Origin: Hysterium pulicare CBS 123377
Lineage: Eukaryota > Ascomycota > Dothideomycetes > Hysteriales > Hysteriaceae
Assembly: GCA_000467715.1 (NCBI GenBank)
Contig: AJFK01000357.1
Coordinates: forward strand, 1-51,169
Length of the DNA stretch: 51,169 nucleotides
Direction: 5' to 3'
Of this stretch, positions 23,441 to 33,571 are shown one piece after another. Every line of letters begins with the position of its first letter. Positions within the stretch are counted from its first letter, which is position 1. Below the pieces are notes generated by a model. The model was not told where the DNA came from. It made no database searches and saw only the letters and a program-made list of their open reading frames with translations. The position numbers were made by a program, and so were the translations under genes.

Positions 23441-25108
23441 ATGGCCGAACTAACCTTCGCAACGCTCACTCTCCTAAAAGAAGTCTACCTCCTCTCTCGC
23501 TTCATCTCCCAAACAGCCAAATCAGCCGCCCACTCGACCACAGAGCGCTCGACGCTCCACAACGAACTCGAATACGAGCATCTCTACATCCGCAGCTTCG
23601 GCCTTCTGTTCTTCCAAAGCGAGGGCGTTTTCGTCCCGCATCAGGACCTCAACCAGGAGTGGTTGCGGAAGATAGGCTGGATCTTAGATGGACTTCGACT
23701 CGCCGAATGTGATTATGCTAAGTTGGCTGCGGAAAGGGATGGGCGGTATAGGAAGTTGAGTCCGTATCTCGCCAGTGGGCCGGCTGTTGATGATGAGCGG
23801 AAGGTCATTGATTTTGGTGCTTTTGATCATGAGGCACGGGAGATGGAGATCAGTGACCAGGTCCAAATATTGCAAGTCAGAGCCTCGCCGCCACAGCCGA
23901 CACCGACAAGTGCCAAGAAATCGATCTTCCCGGCCTTGGATTGGAGATGGGCTCTGTCTGAGAAGAAGCAGCTGCAACGTATTCTCGCAACATCTCGTGG
24001 CTGGACTGGGAAGCTTAAAGAGTTGGTACAGCTCACAATGGTCGTCAATCAGCGATATCACGTACCAGCAACAGCGTCGTTGCAAAGCCTTACTAAAAAT
24101 GATAATGCAATGTTTCTTGGGCTCTCGGCGCACGCACGAGTTCGTCAGAACATTGAAGCGGCTTCAACTACCACCGAGGATTTAGAGATCGAAAACGCCA
24201 TTTTGGAACTACCTAAACAGCGGACGACGCTAACACCAGGGATATTGCGAAGCAACTCTATTCAAAGCAACGTCCTCGTAGAAATAAAGAGTCTGCCCGA
24301 AGTTGTGTCTACTGAAGACGAAGAAAAAGTGCTCCATCTAGCGCAAATACTCAAATTATCTAGCGGAACGGATCTTTCTACGATTCCTTTGAAGGGTTAT
24401 TTACGGCTTCCACACGAGTCGTCCTATGCCTTCGTGTTCGAACATCCTCCAGGCACGACGGATGCACCTCCCGTGACGCTTTTTGACCTCCTCAGACGGC
24501 CTCAGTCTATCACTCCGGGTCTTTCGTTGAGATATCGCTTCCACATTGCCCAGAGCATTGCGAAGTCCCTGGCTGCCCTCCATGCCGATAATTGGGTACA
24601 TAAAAGTTTTCGTAGCCGCTCGATAGTTTTTTTCCGAGAACAAGGCGGGAGATTGATCTATGATAAGCCGTATCTAGTCAACTTTGAGTATTCCAGATCG
24701 AGTAACAGCGATACGAGTTGGACATTTGACGACGATTTGGAAAAGAATCTGTATCGTCACCCACAGAGGCAACGCCCGCCGCAGAAGTCATTCAACCAAA
24801 TTCACGACCTGTATGCACTTGGTGTTGTACTGCTGGAGATCGGGCTGTGGCGAACCATCTCGAGCGTCAAGGAGCAGGCTCAGTCGGTGATTGATCCGGA
24901 TATTGTTCTCGACCCAGAGACTTTGTCAGAGTTCTATGTGACTACGGCTGAAAGGGATCTGCCGCATACCATGGGTGACTCCTATGCTGCAGCAGTTGCA
25001 ACTTGCCTGAAAGGTGACTTTCCCGTGGCTATTGCAGAGGCTGCGTTCCCCCTCATTGTCTACGACTTGGTAATTCAAAAACTGGATGCGAAGAGCTTGC
25101 TTGAGTGA
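23441..25108 (+). CDS. Fungal pseudokinase with HeLo-like N-terminal region
   Basis: Uninterrupted single exon of 555 residues, ATG at 23441, TGA at 25106-25108. Residues 1-200 are helical and leucine-rich, begin MAELTFATLTLLKEVYLLSR and resemble the N-terminal regions of fungal HeLo/prion-inhibition proteins; that assignment is tentative. From about residue 275 a protein-kinase fold is visible: LVEIK with the beta-3 lysine K283, a FVFEHPPG hinge, ALHADNWVHKSFRSRSIVFF (HRD replaced by HKS, H387) and LVNFEYSR (DFG replaced by NFE, N414). These are followed by LYRHP and DLYALGVVLLEI. Loss of both catalytic aspartates points to a pseudokinase. Such proteins sit in accessory regions and are linked to fungal allorecognition and immunity-like signalling; the role here is inferred. 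It converges on its frameshifted paralogue, with 155 nt between the stops. Confidence 0.75.
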   Translation: MAELTFATLTLLKEVYLLSRFISQTAKSAAHSTTERSTLHNELEYEHLYIRSFGLLFFQSEGVFVPHQDLNQEWLRKIGWILDGLRLAECDYAKLAAERDGRYRKLSPYLASGPAVDDERKVIDFGAFDHEAREMEISDQVQILQVRASPPQPTPTSAKKSIFPALDWRWALSEKKQLQRILATSRGWTGKLKELVQLTMVVNQRYHVPATASLQSLTKNDNAMFLGLSAHARVRQNIEAASTTTEDLEIENAILELPKQRTTLTPGILRSNSIQSNVLVEIKSLPEVVSTEDEEKVLHLAQILKLSSGTDLSTIPLKGYLRLPHESSYAFVFEHPPGTTDAPPVTLFDLLRRPQSITPGLSLRYRFHIAQSIAKSLAALHADNWVHKSFRSRSIVFFREQGGRLIYDKPYLVNFEYSRSSNSDTSWTFDDDLEKNLYRHPQRQRPPQKSFNQIHDLYALGVVLLEIGLWRTISSVKEQAQSVIDPDIVLDPETLSEFYVTTAERDLPHTMGDSYAAAVATCLKGDFPVAIAEAAFPLIVYDLVIQKLDAKSLLE

Positions 25109-25263
25109 ACGCTTGATCCTATAGTAATAAGGAGGAATTCGTGCCCTTTGATGGCTCAAAATAAAATCAAGTAGTTTTGAATTGAATTCCATGTACCCCA
25201 AGTGATCAATGAGGATAGGGATCGAGTGACTGCGAATAAGGCGACCCGATAGGTGTGTAGAGA

Positions 25264-27196
25264 TCATATCGGGCGCTGCCTATAGCCCGTAATGAGATGG
25301 TTGAGCCTTCGAACAACCTTTCTGTAGAAGCCTGCTTGAAGAGTCGCAGCGTTGGCCGAGTTATTTTCATTTGCGCCTGGTTCCAGCCCAAAAGTTTCAG
25401 GTCCTTCTATACAGGCCTTAACAACCTCTGCATACACCGGACCTAAGGCATCAGAGACACCATCGAGATATTGAGGCTCACCGAGCAATCTCCCCCGCAC
25501 TTTTATGGTTGTGGAAGGTCGCGCATTCTTGAGGTCGGCTATACCTAAAATCCTATCGAGTGGCTTCCAACACGCGATTTCGATGAGCACGAGTCCGAGA
25601 CTGTACAGATCATATGTCTTTCTATAGTAATGGCTAGAAGAATCACTTTCGCGGTTGCTGGAACCCTGCACTCTTGGATGCCTATAAAGGTCGAAGTGTG
25701 GCTGCTCAGGAGGCTTTTCCGTCATAGCCTCATTCAGCGCCGGCCTAGAATAGTCAAAGCCAGAGACAAGTGGGTCCTGGAAATCGACTTGTCCTCGAGC
25801 GTCGCGAAAGAAGAGGATCGATTGGCTCCGAAATCCCTTATGTAGCCAATTGACGGCATGTAAGTAAAGCATGCAGGTGGAAATCGCCGAGGCAAGTTGC
25901 AGTCTGATTTTCACCGAAACTTCTGATTCCGACTTGAAGATGCCCAGAAGTGACACCGGTTCCAATGAGCCAACTCGCACATGGCTCGGCACTTCAAAAA
26001 ACTAATCCATAGCGACAGTGGGATTCCCCTTTGGGATCACAATCATCGAAATAACCAAGGCAATGGGGCACGCACAACTCCTTCGGTTTATTGCCATCAT
26101 TCAGCAAGACAGCAATCGACTCAATACGCTCGGTAATCTTAGGATCTGGGTCATTGTTGATCGTGAGAGGATCGTAGTTCTTCCATTCCACCCAAATAGG
26201 CCTCAGAGTACGATTCTCCATACGACAAAACCCTGGGGCTGGTTGGTCCCCTACGTCGTCGTCGTCGTCGTCATCATCCCGCAGAATGTTGATTTTCTTG
26301 CGAGCGAGCTGAATGTCTGGCCTCGAATGAGGTGCCTTGTTCCCCGTTATAGTGTCCAATTCCTTTAGCTGTTCCTCCCGGTTACTGTCCGTATCATACA
26401 TCATTGTATTAATCGCCTTAAATCGTGCAAATCTGGCCATATCTTTACCGTTCTTTAACCCTTGCTGATTTTCATCGGTTGATTGTTTCATGTTAGCGGG
26501 AAGAGGCCATATTCTGACAGAGCTCGGCTCTTCAGAGTCTGGAAGTCCGGCAGGCCAAACGGCATGAACCAGGTCCAGTATATCGTTAAAGGTCTCGCAC
26601 AATTGTAACAACTCAAAATTGGTTTCCTCATCCTTCTCAAGAAGAATTTCTAAAGTCGAGGCATCCAGAAGGTTCCTTAGATTGTCATTCTTTTCCGCTA
26701 AAGTGGCTATCGTACGTTCGAACCTCTGTGGCATGATTTTCCCGAGTTTTGGGTCAGTAGGTGCCGAATCCATTCGAGCCTCAGGTGACTGCACTATGAT
26801 ACTGGAAAGCATGGACTCCAGCAGCAAGCACGATATTGCTGGTAATTGACGGACTGAAGTTGTTTCGATCTCACATGAGCTATCCTCATGATTATGACTC
26901 TCCGGCCGAGCTTCTTGTTCGTTGAGGTAGTATTCGAAGGCTGTCTGCTGCTGAATGAGACTGTTCAAAATGGTCTTTTGACTCAACAGGACCTCCGGTG
27001 ATATTGGAGATGCTTGTCCGCCAGACAAACCAACGACAAAGCTCCAATTGAGGAGACGGAGCATTTCAAAATCAAGCCGTCTACGTAGAAAAGAACAGTG
27101 TTGCCATACATTAGGGTCCTTAGCAAAGGAGTCATAATCTGCATGAGTCAGCTCAAATCGATGTGCCTTGGGATAAAAGCATACTTCGCAGACAGT
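25264..27196 (-). pseudogene. Frameshifted HeLo-like pseudokinase paralogue
   Basis: Two minus-strand frames form one protein of about 640 residues. The upstream frame (from about 27196 to the TGA at 25996-25994) holds a helical region with LRRRLDFEMLRLLNWSFVVG. It goes on through an eight-Asp run (GTC repeat, 26254-26277) to WVEWK (beta-3 lysine) and YGLVF. The downstream frame resumes at once with EVPSHV and carries LHAVNWLHKGFRSQSILFF (HRD changed to HKG), VSGFDYSRP (DFG changed to GFD), LYRHP and DLYSLGLVLIEI, ending at 25264. The break falls in a run of six A on the plus strand (25996-26001), one base too long. No splice sites explain it and the downstream half has no ATG. The 5' end is unclear: the first ATG in frame (27064) lies inside conserved sequence, and homologous-looking sequence upstream continues in another frame. 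Decay or an assembly error are both possible. Confidence 0.7.
26254..26277. repeat. CGT trinucleotide run encoding poly-Asp
   Basis: Six CGT units followed by CAT CAT on the plus strand encode a run of eight aspartates on the minus strand, in the linker of the frameshifted pseudokinase. It is a likely slippage-prone site but keeps frame. Confidence 0.8.
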
Positions 27197-29082
27197 CTAC
27201 GAGAGACCTGTAAGTGAATAGGAAAGGAAAAAGTTGGCCAGATTGTATTTTGGGAATTGCAGCTATGTCAATGAAGGTCCTCTCCTCACTCGACTGTAGA
27301 GTTCCATGGATCATCGCTGCCGAGGAGTCTGAAGCAGACTCGGCATCCCGTGTCTGTACTTTAAGACTATTTGCAAGGAGCTGGGCCACATTATCCACAC
27401 TATCATCGTCCTCTTCTATAAGCTGTCAATATTAATTGAGAAAACGGCTGTATTGAGCGCACATACCGAGCTCATATTCACTGTCTTCCGTCTGATCTAG
27501 AGCGTCATCACTTGTCTGTGTAGAAGTTATCATCTTTTGCACTCTTAGCTCATCAATGCAGACGTCGCAAAAGAGAGCGTTGCGTGGATATCTCTTCCGT
27601 TTCGTGTCACCGGTTATTGAAATGACGATAGTTTCTGCCTGCGGCCTCAAGTCCGGTCTCCTTTGGATCATTGGTAGGATCCATGGTAGTGTGAGTGAAA
27701 CAGATTCATTTTCCTCTTTCGAGAGTTTGTCAATCCAGGAAACGATTTCAGCTTGGCTTTCGTGAAATATTCCGTCCCCACCAAGCCATTCATAAAGGTC
27801 TCGAAGTGTATATCCTGCGAGTACAGTGACAACCTCGAGGAAGAGACATCCTAAGGAATAGACATCAGATCTACGTCCCCTTGATTGACCGTGTGCTACT
27901 TCTGGAGCACAGTATCGTAAACTTCGCAGAGCCTGCGGTCCATTGGAAGTGCTCTTGGCGATCTCGCTAAAATCCAAGGCGATACCAAAGTCGGTGAATA
28001 GCAGAGAAGTCTGGGAGGGAGTTTTTTCAATAATACGTTCTGTGGCTTAACATCCTTATGTCTAACTGCCCTTCAAGGTCAGCAAAGTCGCTGCTTAAGA
28101 TGGGGAACATACTTTTGTGTCCGTGCATGAAAGCAAGCGCCGAGGAGAGACAACCGAAGCAATATCCGAAAATTTTGTCCTCATCGTCAAATTCAAATGG
28201 TGAGGGATTCTTCAGGAACTCATAGAGATCACACTCGGCGACTAGATGTAAAAGAAGGCCAAGGCAATACGGACTCTGATAAGCTCCTAAATACTCGACA
28301 ATGTGTTGATGGCCGCTGAGCTTCTGGAGGCTCCGAATTTCAGTTCGGAAGCTCTGTCGCATTCGTTCTTCCGCGGTAGGGGTCAGGCTGAAGGTCTTGT
28401 GGGCAACTACGTTTCCGGTCAAAACCATCTCAACACAGTCAACCCTGGCAAAGCCACCAAACCCCAGACATCTGATTGTACGAAAAGGAAGAATCTCATG
28501 GTCCTGATATTCAGCCCAATCATCCTTAAGACCACGCAGCTGTGCTCTGTACTGTGCCTTGAAAAAGGAGTTGATAGCGTGGCTGTCCTTAAGAACAGCC
28601 CGAAGTGTCGCAATGTCTAGGAAAAGATCTCGATCCGTAATCTTGTGCTCAAGGAAACTCGGAAGCAGGTCATGCCGTTTGATAAGATGGAGAATCAAAC
28701 AAATCCGGCTCATTTCCAGGAATTTATAAGACGGGGTCCATGCCGGCCTAGGTTCCTTATCGCACAATGCATTGTAGCACCGTTCTAACAGCAACGCCAC
28801 TTTAAGGTCCGTCTCTGTGTCAATAAAAGTCGTAGATTTGCTTTGGCTTTGCATGTAATCTACCGCAGGTAGGTCTTCATGCTTCGGAAATAATTGCCAC
28901 GGTACCGCTTCGACCAGCGGATGGAGCACTTGAGAGTTTCCCGAGATGCGTCCAGCCTCCCCCTTTTGAACTGATGAATTTTTCAGTAAGCTGGTTCTCC
29001 TTGTTGTGCTGGTCATAGAGCCGTTCATCCTCCGATGACGCGGGGAAAAGTCAGGCTGTGGAGCAGCCTCATCCGACTCCAT
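27153..29082 (-). pseudogene. Ser/Thr protein kinase with one frameshift
   Basis: Exons 29082-28113, 28065-27467 and 27415-27153, introns of 47 and 51 nt, about 610 residues. Unlike its neighbours this is an active-type kinase: glycine loop GFGGFARV (207-214), VAHK with K229, catalytic loop RHKDVKPQN (D328), TDFGIA, YCAPE and SDVYSLGCLFLE. Residues 1-200 are a Ser/Thr-rich tail and a helical region of unknown type. Between KPQNVLLK and LLFTDFG the frame slips by one base at a run of six T on the plus strand (28022-28027). One extra base would restore continuity, and no intron of workable size fits. The C-terminal part past the kinase is acidic (EEDDDSVDN) and then reads FTYRSLVDCLRSMLLSQ, which looks like the start of the next gene's HeLo-like region. 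The two may once have been one reading frame, or may overlap. Functional if the slip is an error; otherwise a recent pseudogene. Confidence 0.7.
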
Positions 29083-29477
29083 GCTGTTTTTGCAGAAGGG
29101 TCATATGTATCATGTAGGCCCTGTAGAATATCCTCGATCAGTTGTCGAGTGTATGAATCCGACAAACCGAGCCTAGAGTCGGGCGAAATCCATGCTGCTG
29201 CTCCCTAATGGAACCCATGGCGAACAGCAAGAGGCGGGGTGCAGAACTGTCAGCTGAAAGCTTGGAAAAAAGTAAGGGTGTGCTTGAGGGCGCAGCAGGC
29301 TTCCTCGAATGGTTTACAGGTCTGAGAAAGGTCACTGCAAGCTTTAGCGAGGGATGGGTCATTAATAAGCGGCCCGTGCACGTACAAGTACATATTCTAA
29401 TGACTTCCTGTCATCATGCCTTTCTCCTTCTCAGTACTCCGTACTCAAGCGTAATAGCCAAAGCATCTCACACTCGT

Positions 29478-31391
29478 TCACACAAGCACAACAAGCCTCT
29501 CCTCAAAAGCTTCCAAACGCTCCAAAACTCCATCCCCACCGTCATATATCCTCCCCTTCCCAATTCGACTAAACCTCTCTTCTCCCTCCCGCTCCAACAT
29601 CTTCACCACAATCCCTTCAAAACACCATCTCTCAAAACAAATAACAGGAATGATAAAGATCCGTTCCTGTCTCCCATAAAAGTCGGCTTCGCTATCAAAG
29701 AAGAAGCCAGCGTTATCATGCTGATATCCAATTTCTGGAGCGCTGAACTTAGGACACCTGATCCCGCTCGTCGTATCCCACGTCAGACGAATTAACTTTC
29801 CCTTCAATGTAAGTTGCGCGTACCGCAGTTGACCGAATATGTTGCCCGGGTCAACGAGATCTAGCTGGTAGTCGACCACGGAGGCAAGCAGCGATCGAGG
29901 ATGGCTATAGAGACCGTTATGCCGTGGGAAATGCTGGAAAACTTCAACCGCCGCGTCTGTGCTTGCCCAACTCCAGGATGGGGCCCGATAGGTGCTAGTG
30001 ACATCTGGTGGTGTAACTGGTACTGATTTTCTCGGTATACTCCACAGCAAACTATGCGGCAGTTCGTGGGCGAAGAAACCTGCGACGTATTCATCACTTC
30101 CAAATACAGCGGCCATATACTCTGCTAGGCCTGCAAAAGCTACAAACTTGTCTGTGTCGGTTTTCGTAAGTTGGCATCTTGTGTATTTTTGAATGAGCTC
30201 CTGCCAGTATATGGAGTTTTCCTGAGTAACCACACCAATCTTTGGTGGAAGCTGGAAAGGGGCTTTTGGGTATAGTTGGACTGGTATACCATCAGGAAAA
30301 GTTTCACATTCGTTCTGTGATTCGGTGCATTCCCAAAAGGCTTGCTTTGGTCCAAAGGTCAGCACGCGTGGAGAGAGGATCCGTTCCTGAAGAACCCATC
30401 CCCGCGATGCTAATGGGCTTGATTGATGACCTTGGTAATGTAAATTCTGAGGTACTAGAATATAAGGAACAGGCGCTGACTCGGATGATTCTGATGGTAG
30501 CTGGATGGTGTAAGGAAAGATATGTGTTGGATCTCGAGTCGTGAAACAGCTGTCCGATGCGCTCGGCGCGCGAGAGGAGGCAATGCATACAATACAGTTT
30601 GCATATATAACTCGCATTGAATTGGCATGACGGGCCCAGTCCTCTGCACTGCCTTCCCCTGATTGGATGATGCACAAGGAATCTATCCAAAGATACTTCA
30701 CTTGAAGCCACTTGCAGATTTGAATCGCATTCTGGAAGTTGGTTGGAAGATTTTTAGAAGGAATTCTTTCTTGCATCTCACCCATGCATTCTTTTTTGAG
30801 TGTTAGAAAAGTTGGATGTCGCCCCCAGCAATGGCTCAAGGCTGCGAATGGCTCATGCGGAGGATCATCGTCACATATGACGAGACGTGGCTCTTGTCCA
30901 GAGACATCTAGTAGTCTCGGAGGATGGAATCGAGGGTTTCGGTCAAGTTCACACTTGGAATGTTTCGTTAAGCATTTTTGAAGCCACGATAGAGCAAGTC
31001 GTCCAACTCTACCATCCGCTGTCATGGACGGCATGTTTTCATAATGATCATGTTGCGTGGACTCTAGATCATTCTGAACGATGGGCCAAAGTAGGAAATT
31101 ACAGTCAATGTTTATGGTGTTGAAATTACTGCCTGATATACAGACTGTAACACCAGAAAGCGACTGGGTTGAATCCGTGTAAAAATTCGACGTGAGCATC
31201 GGTCTTTTTAACAGAGTGTCATAGTCCACTCTAGGCTTGCTTAAGTAAGCGAATTCCTCCTTGACGATAATGCAAATGTAGCATCCACTTGCTGCTGCTG
31301 CGATGAGGTCTCCTAGAGAGTCATGGTGCGGCCTCGGATTGCCACTCCAGAGGCCGTTCTGAAACATATCTGTGCATGCCTTGCAAAGCAT
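29478..31391 (-). CDS. HET-domain (heterokaryon incompatibility) protein
   Basis: Single exon, 637 residues, intact. The N-terminus has the usual CxxC...HHDSLGDLIAAAASGCYIC pattern (3-40) seen before HET domains. The HET domain runs from about 180 to 330: FAALSHCWG (182-190), KYLWIDSLCIIQ (232-243) and MRVIYANC (259-266). The C-terminal part carries WVLQERILSPRVLTF, a common HET-protein motif, and PSWSWAS. HET domains trigger cell death when incompatible hyphae fuse, acting with partner signalling proteins; the domain is distantly TIR-like. Adjacent kinase-like genes on the same strand suggest a shared allorecognition or defence context, which is inference. The start at 31391 is the first ATG before the conserved Cys pair. 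Confidence 0.92.
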   Translation of the reverse strand: MLCKACTDMFQNGLWSGNPRPHHDSLGDLIAAAASGCYICIIVKEEFAYLSKPRVDYDTLLKRPMLTSNFYTDSTQSLSGVTVCISGSNFNTINIDCNFLLWPIVQNDLESTQHDHYENMPSMTADGRVGRLALSWLQKCLTKHSKCELDRNPRFHPPRLLDVSGQEPRLVICDDDPPHEPFAALSHCWGRHPTFLTLKKECMGEMQERIPSKNLPTNFQNAIQICKWLQVKYLWIDSLCIIQSGEGSAEDWARHANSMRVIYANCIVCIASSRAPSASDSCFTTRDPTHIFPYTIQLPSESSESAPVPYILVPQNLHYQGHQSSPLASRGWVLQERILSPRVLTFGPKQAFWECTESQNECETFPDGIPVQLYPKAPFQLPPKIGVVTQENSIYWQELIQKYTRCQLTKTDTDKFVAFAGLAEYMAAVFGSDEYVAGFFAHELPHSLLWSIPRKSVPVTPPDVTSTYRAPSWSWASTDAAVEVFQHFPRHNGLYSHPRSLLASVVDYQLDLVDPGNIFGQLRYAQLTLKGKLIRLTWDTTSGIRCPKFSAPEIGYQHDNAGFFFDSEADFYGRQERIFIIPVICFERWCFEGIVVKMLEREGEERFSRIGKGRIYDGGDGVLERLEAFEERLVVLV

Positions 31392-32361
31392 GCTTGCTTT
31401 TAGGGCAGGAAAACATTGATTATTTTAGTTAACTGGCTGCATCAGTCAGATGCTAGATATCGACACGGTAAAGACCATGAACAATGCCTAGTAGACGCCT
31501 GCAATATGTACGGTGGATAGAAAGAAATGTAGCATCTTTCCATTAGGAGTACGTTCGGGCGAGACTCAATGATATAGAAAGATTTGATGGTAATAGGCAG
31601 TACTAAAGCACCATTCACAAGGAGTAGGAAAGCAAACATTTGCCGGACCAGATATATGGAATTGATCACCTGCATGCCGGTTCACAATCACAGCCCGGCG
31701 CTTATTTGACGACACCGGACTGGCCATCATCCATCACCTCCATTTACACGGGAAGACACTTGAGCAGTCAGCCATTAAGAAAGGATCGCTTGCACTTGAT
31801 CCTACAACTCGTGTTTAAGGCCTGAGGAGCAGGCTGAAGCTGTTCATGTTGCTGTAGCCTAGCCTGAGGTGGCAGGGTCCGATTTCTCATCCTGGGAATG
31901 GGCTGCGTTGTGGACGATTGACCGCAAACATGAACAGACATGAAATGCGTTTCGTGGAACGAGAAGAAGCTTGTGGGCATTATATTGCGCAATGACGGAG
32001 AGTGGTGATCAATGGGAAATCAGTTCCAATGAGGTCGAAGACTAGAATACGCCAAGATTTCAGGACTTCCTAAAGGAGCAACCACGCAGAGGGAGTGTTC
32101 ATTACGGTCTCCAAACACAATTATTCTCGAAGACGGACGGTTCTAGTGCATATCTTCTAGGCACTCAGTTGAACCATGCAAGACATCGTATGCGTATTCA
32201 CTCATTCGACTCCTTTCCATACAATGAAATGCGCTCTTTTCAATCATGCCTCATATGCTCATCTATGCCATACAAATATAAGAACAACTCGTCCTTTTCT
32301 CAACCGATAACATTCAAATCTTAGCCTCTCCCTTACTTCCTCCTACCTTTTCTCTACCTAG
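31392..32361. other. Intergenic, no gene seen
   Basis: This is the promoter side of the HET gene and the 3' side of the MsrB gene. Open frames are below 80 codons and unlike known proteins. Confidence 0.5.
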
Positions 32362-33066
32362 TCACTTCTTCTCCGGCGAAAAATTAATGCTCACACTATT
32401 AACACAATGCCTCTCATCCTTCGGATTCCCAAACTTCTCCCCCTTGAAAATGTGTCCCAAATGCCCGCCACAATTCGCACACACAATCTCCGTCCTCGTC
32501 ATGAACAGAGACTTATCCGGCTTCTCCTTCACGGCTCCAGGAAGAGCGTCAAAGAATGCAGGCCACCCGCACCCTGAATTGAATTTGTGCTGGGCTTTGT
32601 ATAAGGGAGCGTCGCATGCGCCGCAGTTGTAGACGCCTTCTTTGGGATAGTGTTTGTCGTATTTGCCCGACCCCGCCATTTCTGTGCCTTTTTGACGGAT
32701 GACGCGGAATTGTTCTGTGGAGCCGGGCATGTCAGCAGCCATTCTGCAGGATACCAACACTGTTTGGGGTGATCTAAGGGACAGGGAGCAAAGTTGGACA
32801 GTATTGCGCTTACCAGGACTCAAAACCGTCTGCCATTCTCCCTCCGTCTTTTGAACTGGATAGTCGTCCGCCATTTTCTTGTTCGCCGAAGTTCCGAAAA
32901 CTGCGCCGTTGAAGAGGACGTTAGGCATAGAAGATCTTAAGCTTCCAACTGTAGGTAAGCTTCCTCTCTGGATAGATCCGAAGCGCGAGGTGGGATTGAA
33001 GCGGACTGTGGTGTTCGAGATGGTATAGAATGTTCGGATGAGAGTTGGGAAGGATGGAATACGCAT
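32362..33066 (-). CDS. Peptide methionine-R-sulfoxide reductase (MsrB)
   Basis: Two exons, 33066-32814 and 32714-32362, give 201 residues. MsrB reduces the R form of methionine sulfoxide in proteins with thioredoxin as reductant. Zinc-binding CxxC pairs are C115/C118 (CGACDAPL) and C163/C166 (CANCGGHLGH). The substrate motif GCGWP lies at 132-136, and the catalytic Cys188 is in RHCVNSVSINF. Residues 1-50 are rich in R, S, T and hydrophobics with no acids, as in a mitochondrial targeting peptide. Later ATGs (MPNVLF, MADDYP) could start a cytosolic form. The 99-nt intron (GTAAGC...CACAG, 32715-32813) is a multiple of three and has no stop, so the unspliced frame is open. Splicing joins LSP to EQFRVIRQKGTE, matching the family. 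Confidence 0.93.
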   Translation of the reverse strand: MRIPSFPTLIRTFYTISNTTVRFNPTSRFGSIQRGSLPTVGSLRSSMPNVLFNGAVFGTSANKKMADDYPVQKTEGEWQTVLSPGKRNTVQLCSLSLRSPQTVLVSCRMAADMPGSTEQFRVIRQKGTEMAGSGKYDKHYPKEGVYNCGACDAPLYKAQHKFNSGCGWPAFFDALPGAVKEKPDKSLFMTRTEIVCANCGGHLGHIFKGEKFGNPKDERHCVNSVSINFSPEKK

Positions 33067-33571
33067 AAGGTAGGGAAAGGTGGACGGGGTTTATATGTAC
33101 AGCTGAAGAGGGATGAATTGAAATTGTTTGAGGCACAGCGATGTTGGGATGGGTGATGTGGAATCGATTCGATGCAGCGCCACTTTGAGAGCTTCGCGAT
33201 TTGTCAGTTGCGTCATGAACCCCGCGCTAAAGTTCCTGGAATGTTGGCCAATCAGACGAGGGAGGATCTTTTGGAATTGTGAATTGTGAATTTCGAAGCA
33301 CATTATTTCTGTCCTGGGCTTGTAAGGCTCATTGGGAACATGGATTATGTGTAATTGTTTCCTCATCATGCTCTATTCTCCAAGGTCAATTTGCTGTAGA
33401 CGCTTCCAAACTCCTCCAGCGACGCATCGCCGTCTATTGCTGTACCAACATCTCTCTATCGCCACGGAGAATCTTGAAACGCCAACCTAAACGCCCTGTC
33501 GCTCATTAAAATAGATGGATATGAATCGTGTGCTATGCATAAATCATAATATGGCGCTTCTTAGGCGCTCG
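33067..33571. other. Short intergenic region upstream of MsrB
   Basis: About 500 nt between the MsrB start and the end of the transporter gene, both on the minus strand. It should hold the MsrB promoter. No further gene is seen. Confidence 0.5.

Noticed and set aside
29208-29795. 195-codon plus-strand frame
   Set aside because: Mostly antisense to the end of the HET gene, with no domain. The HET protein accounts for the region.
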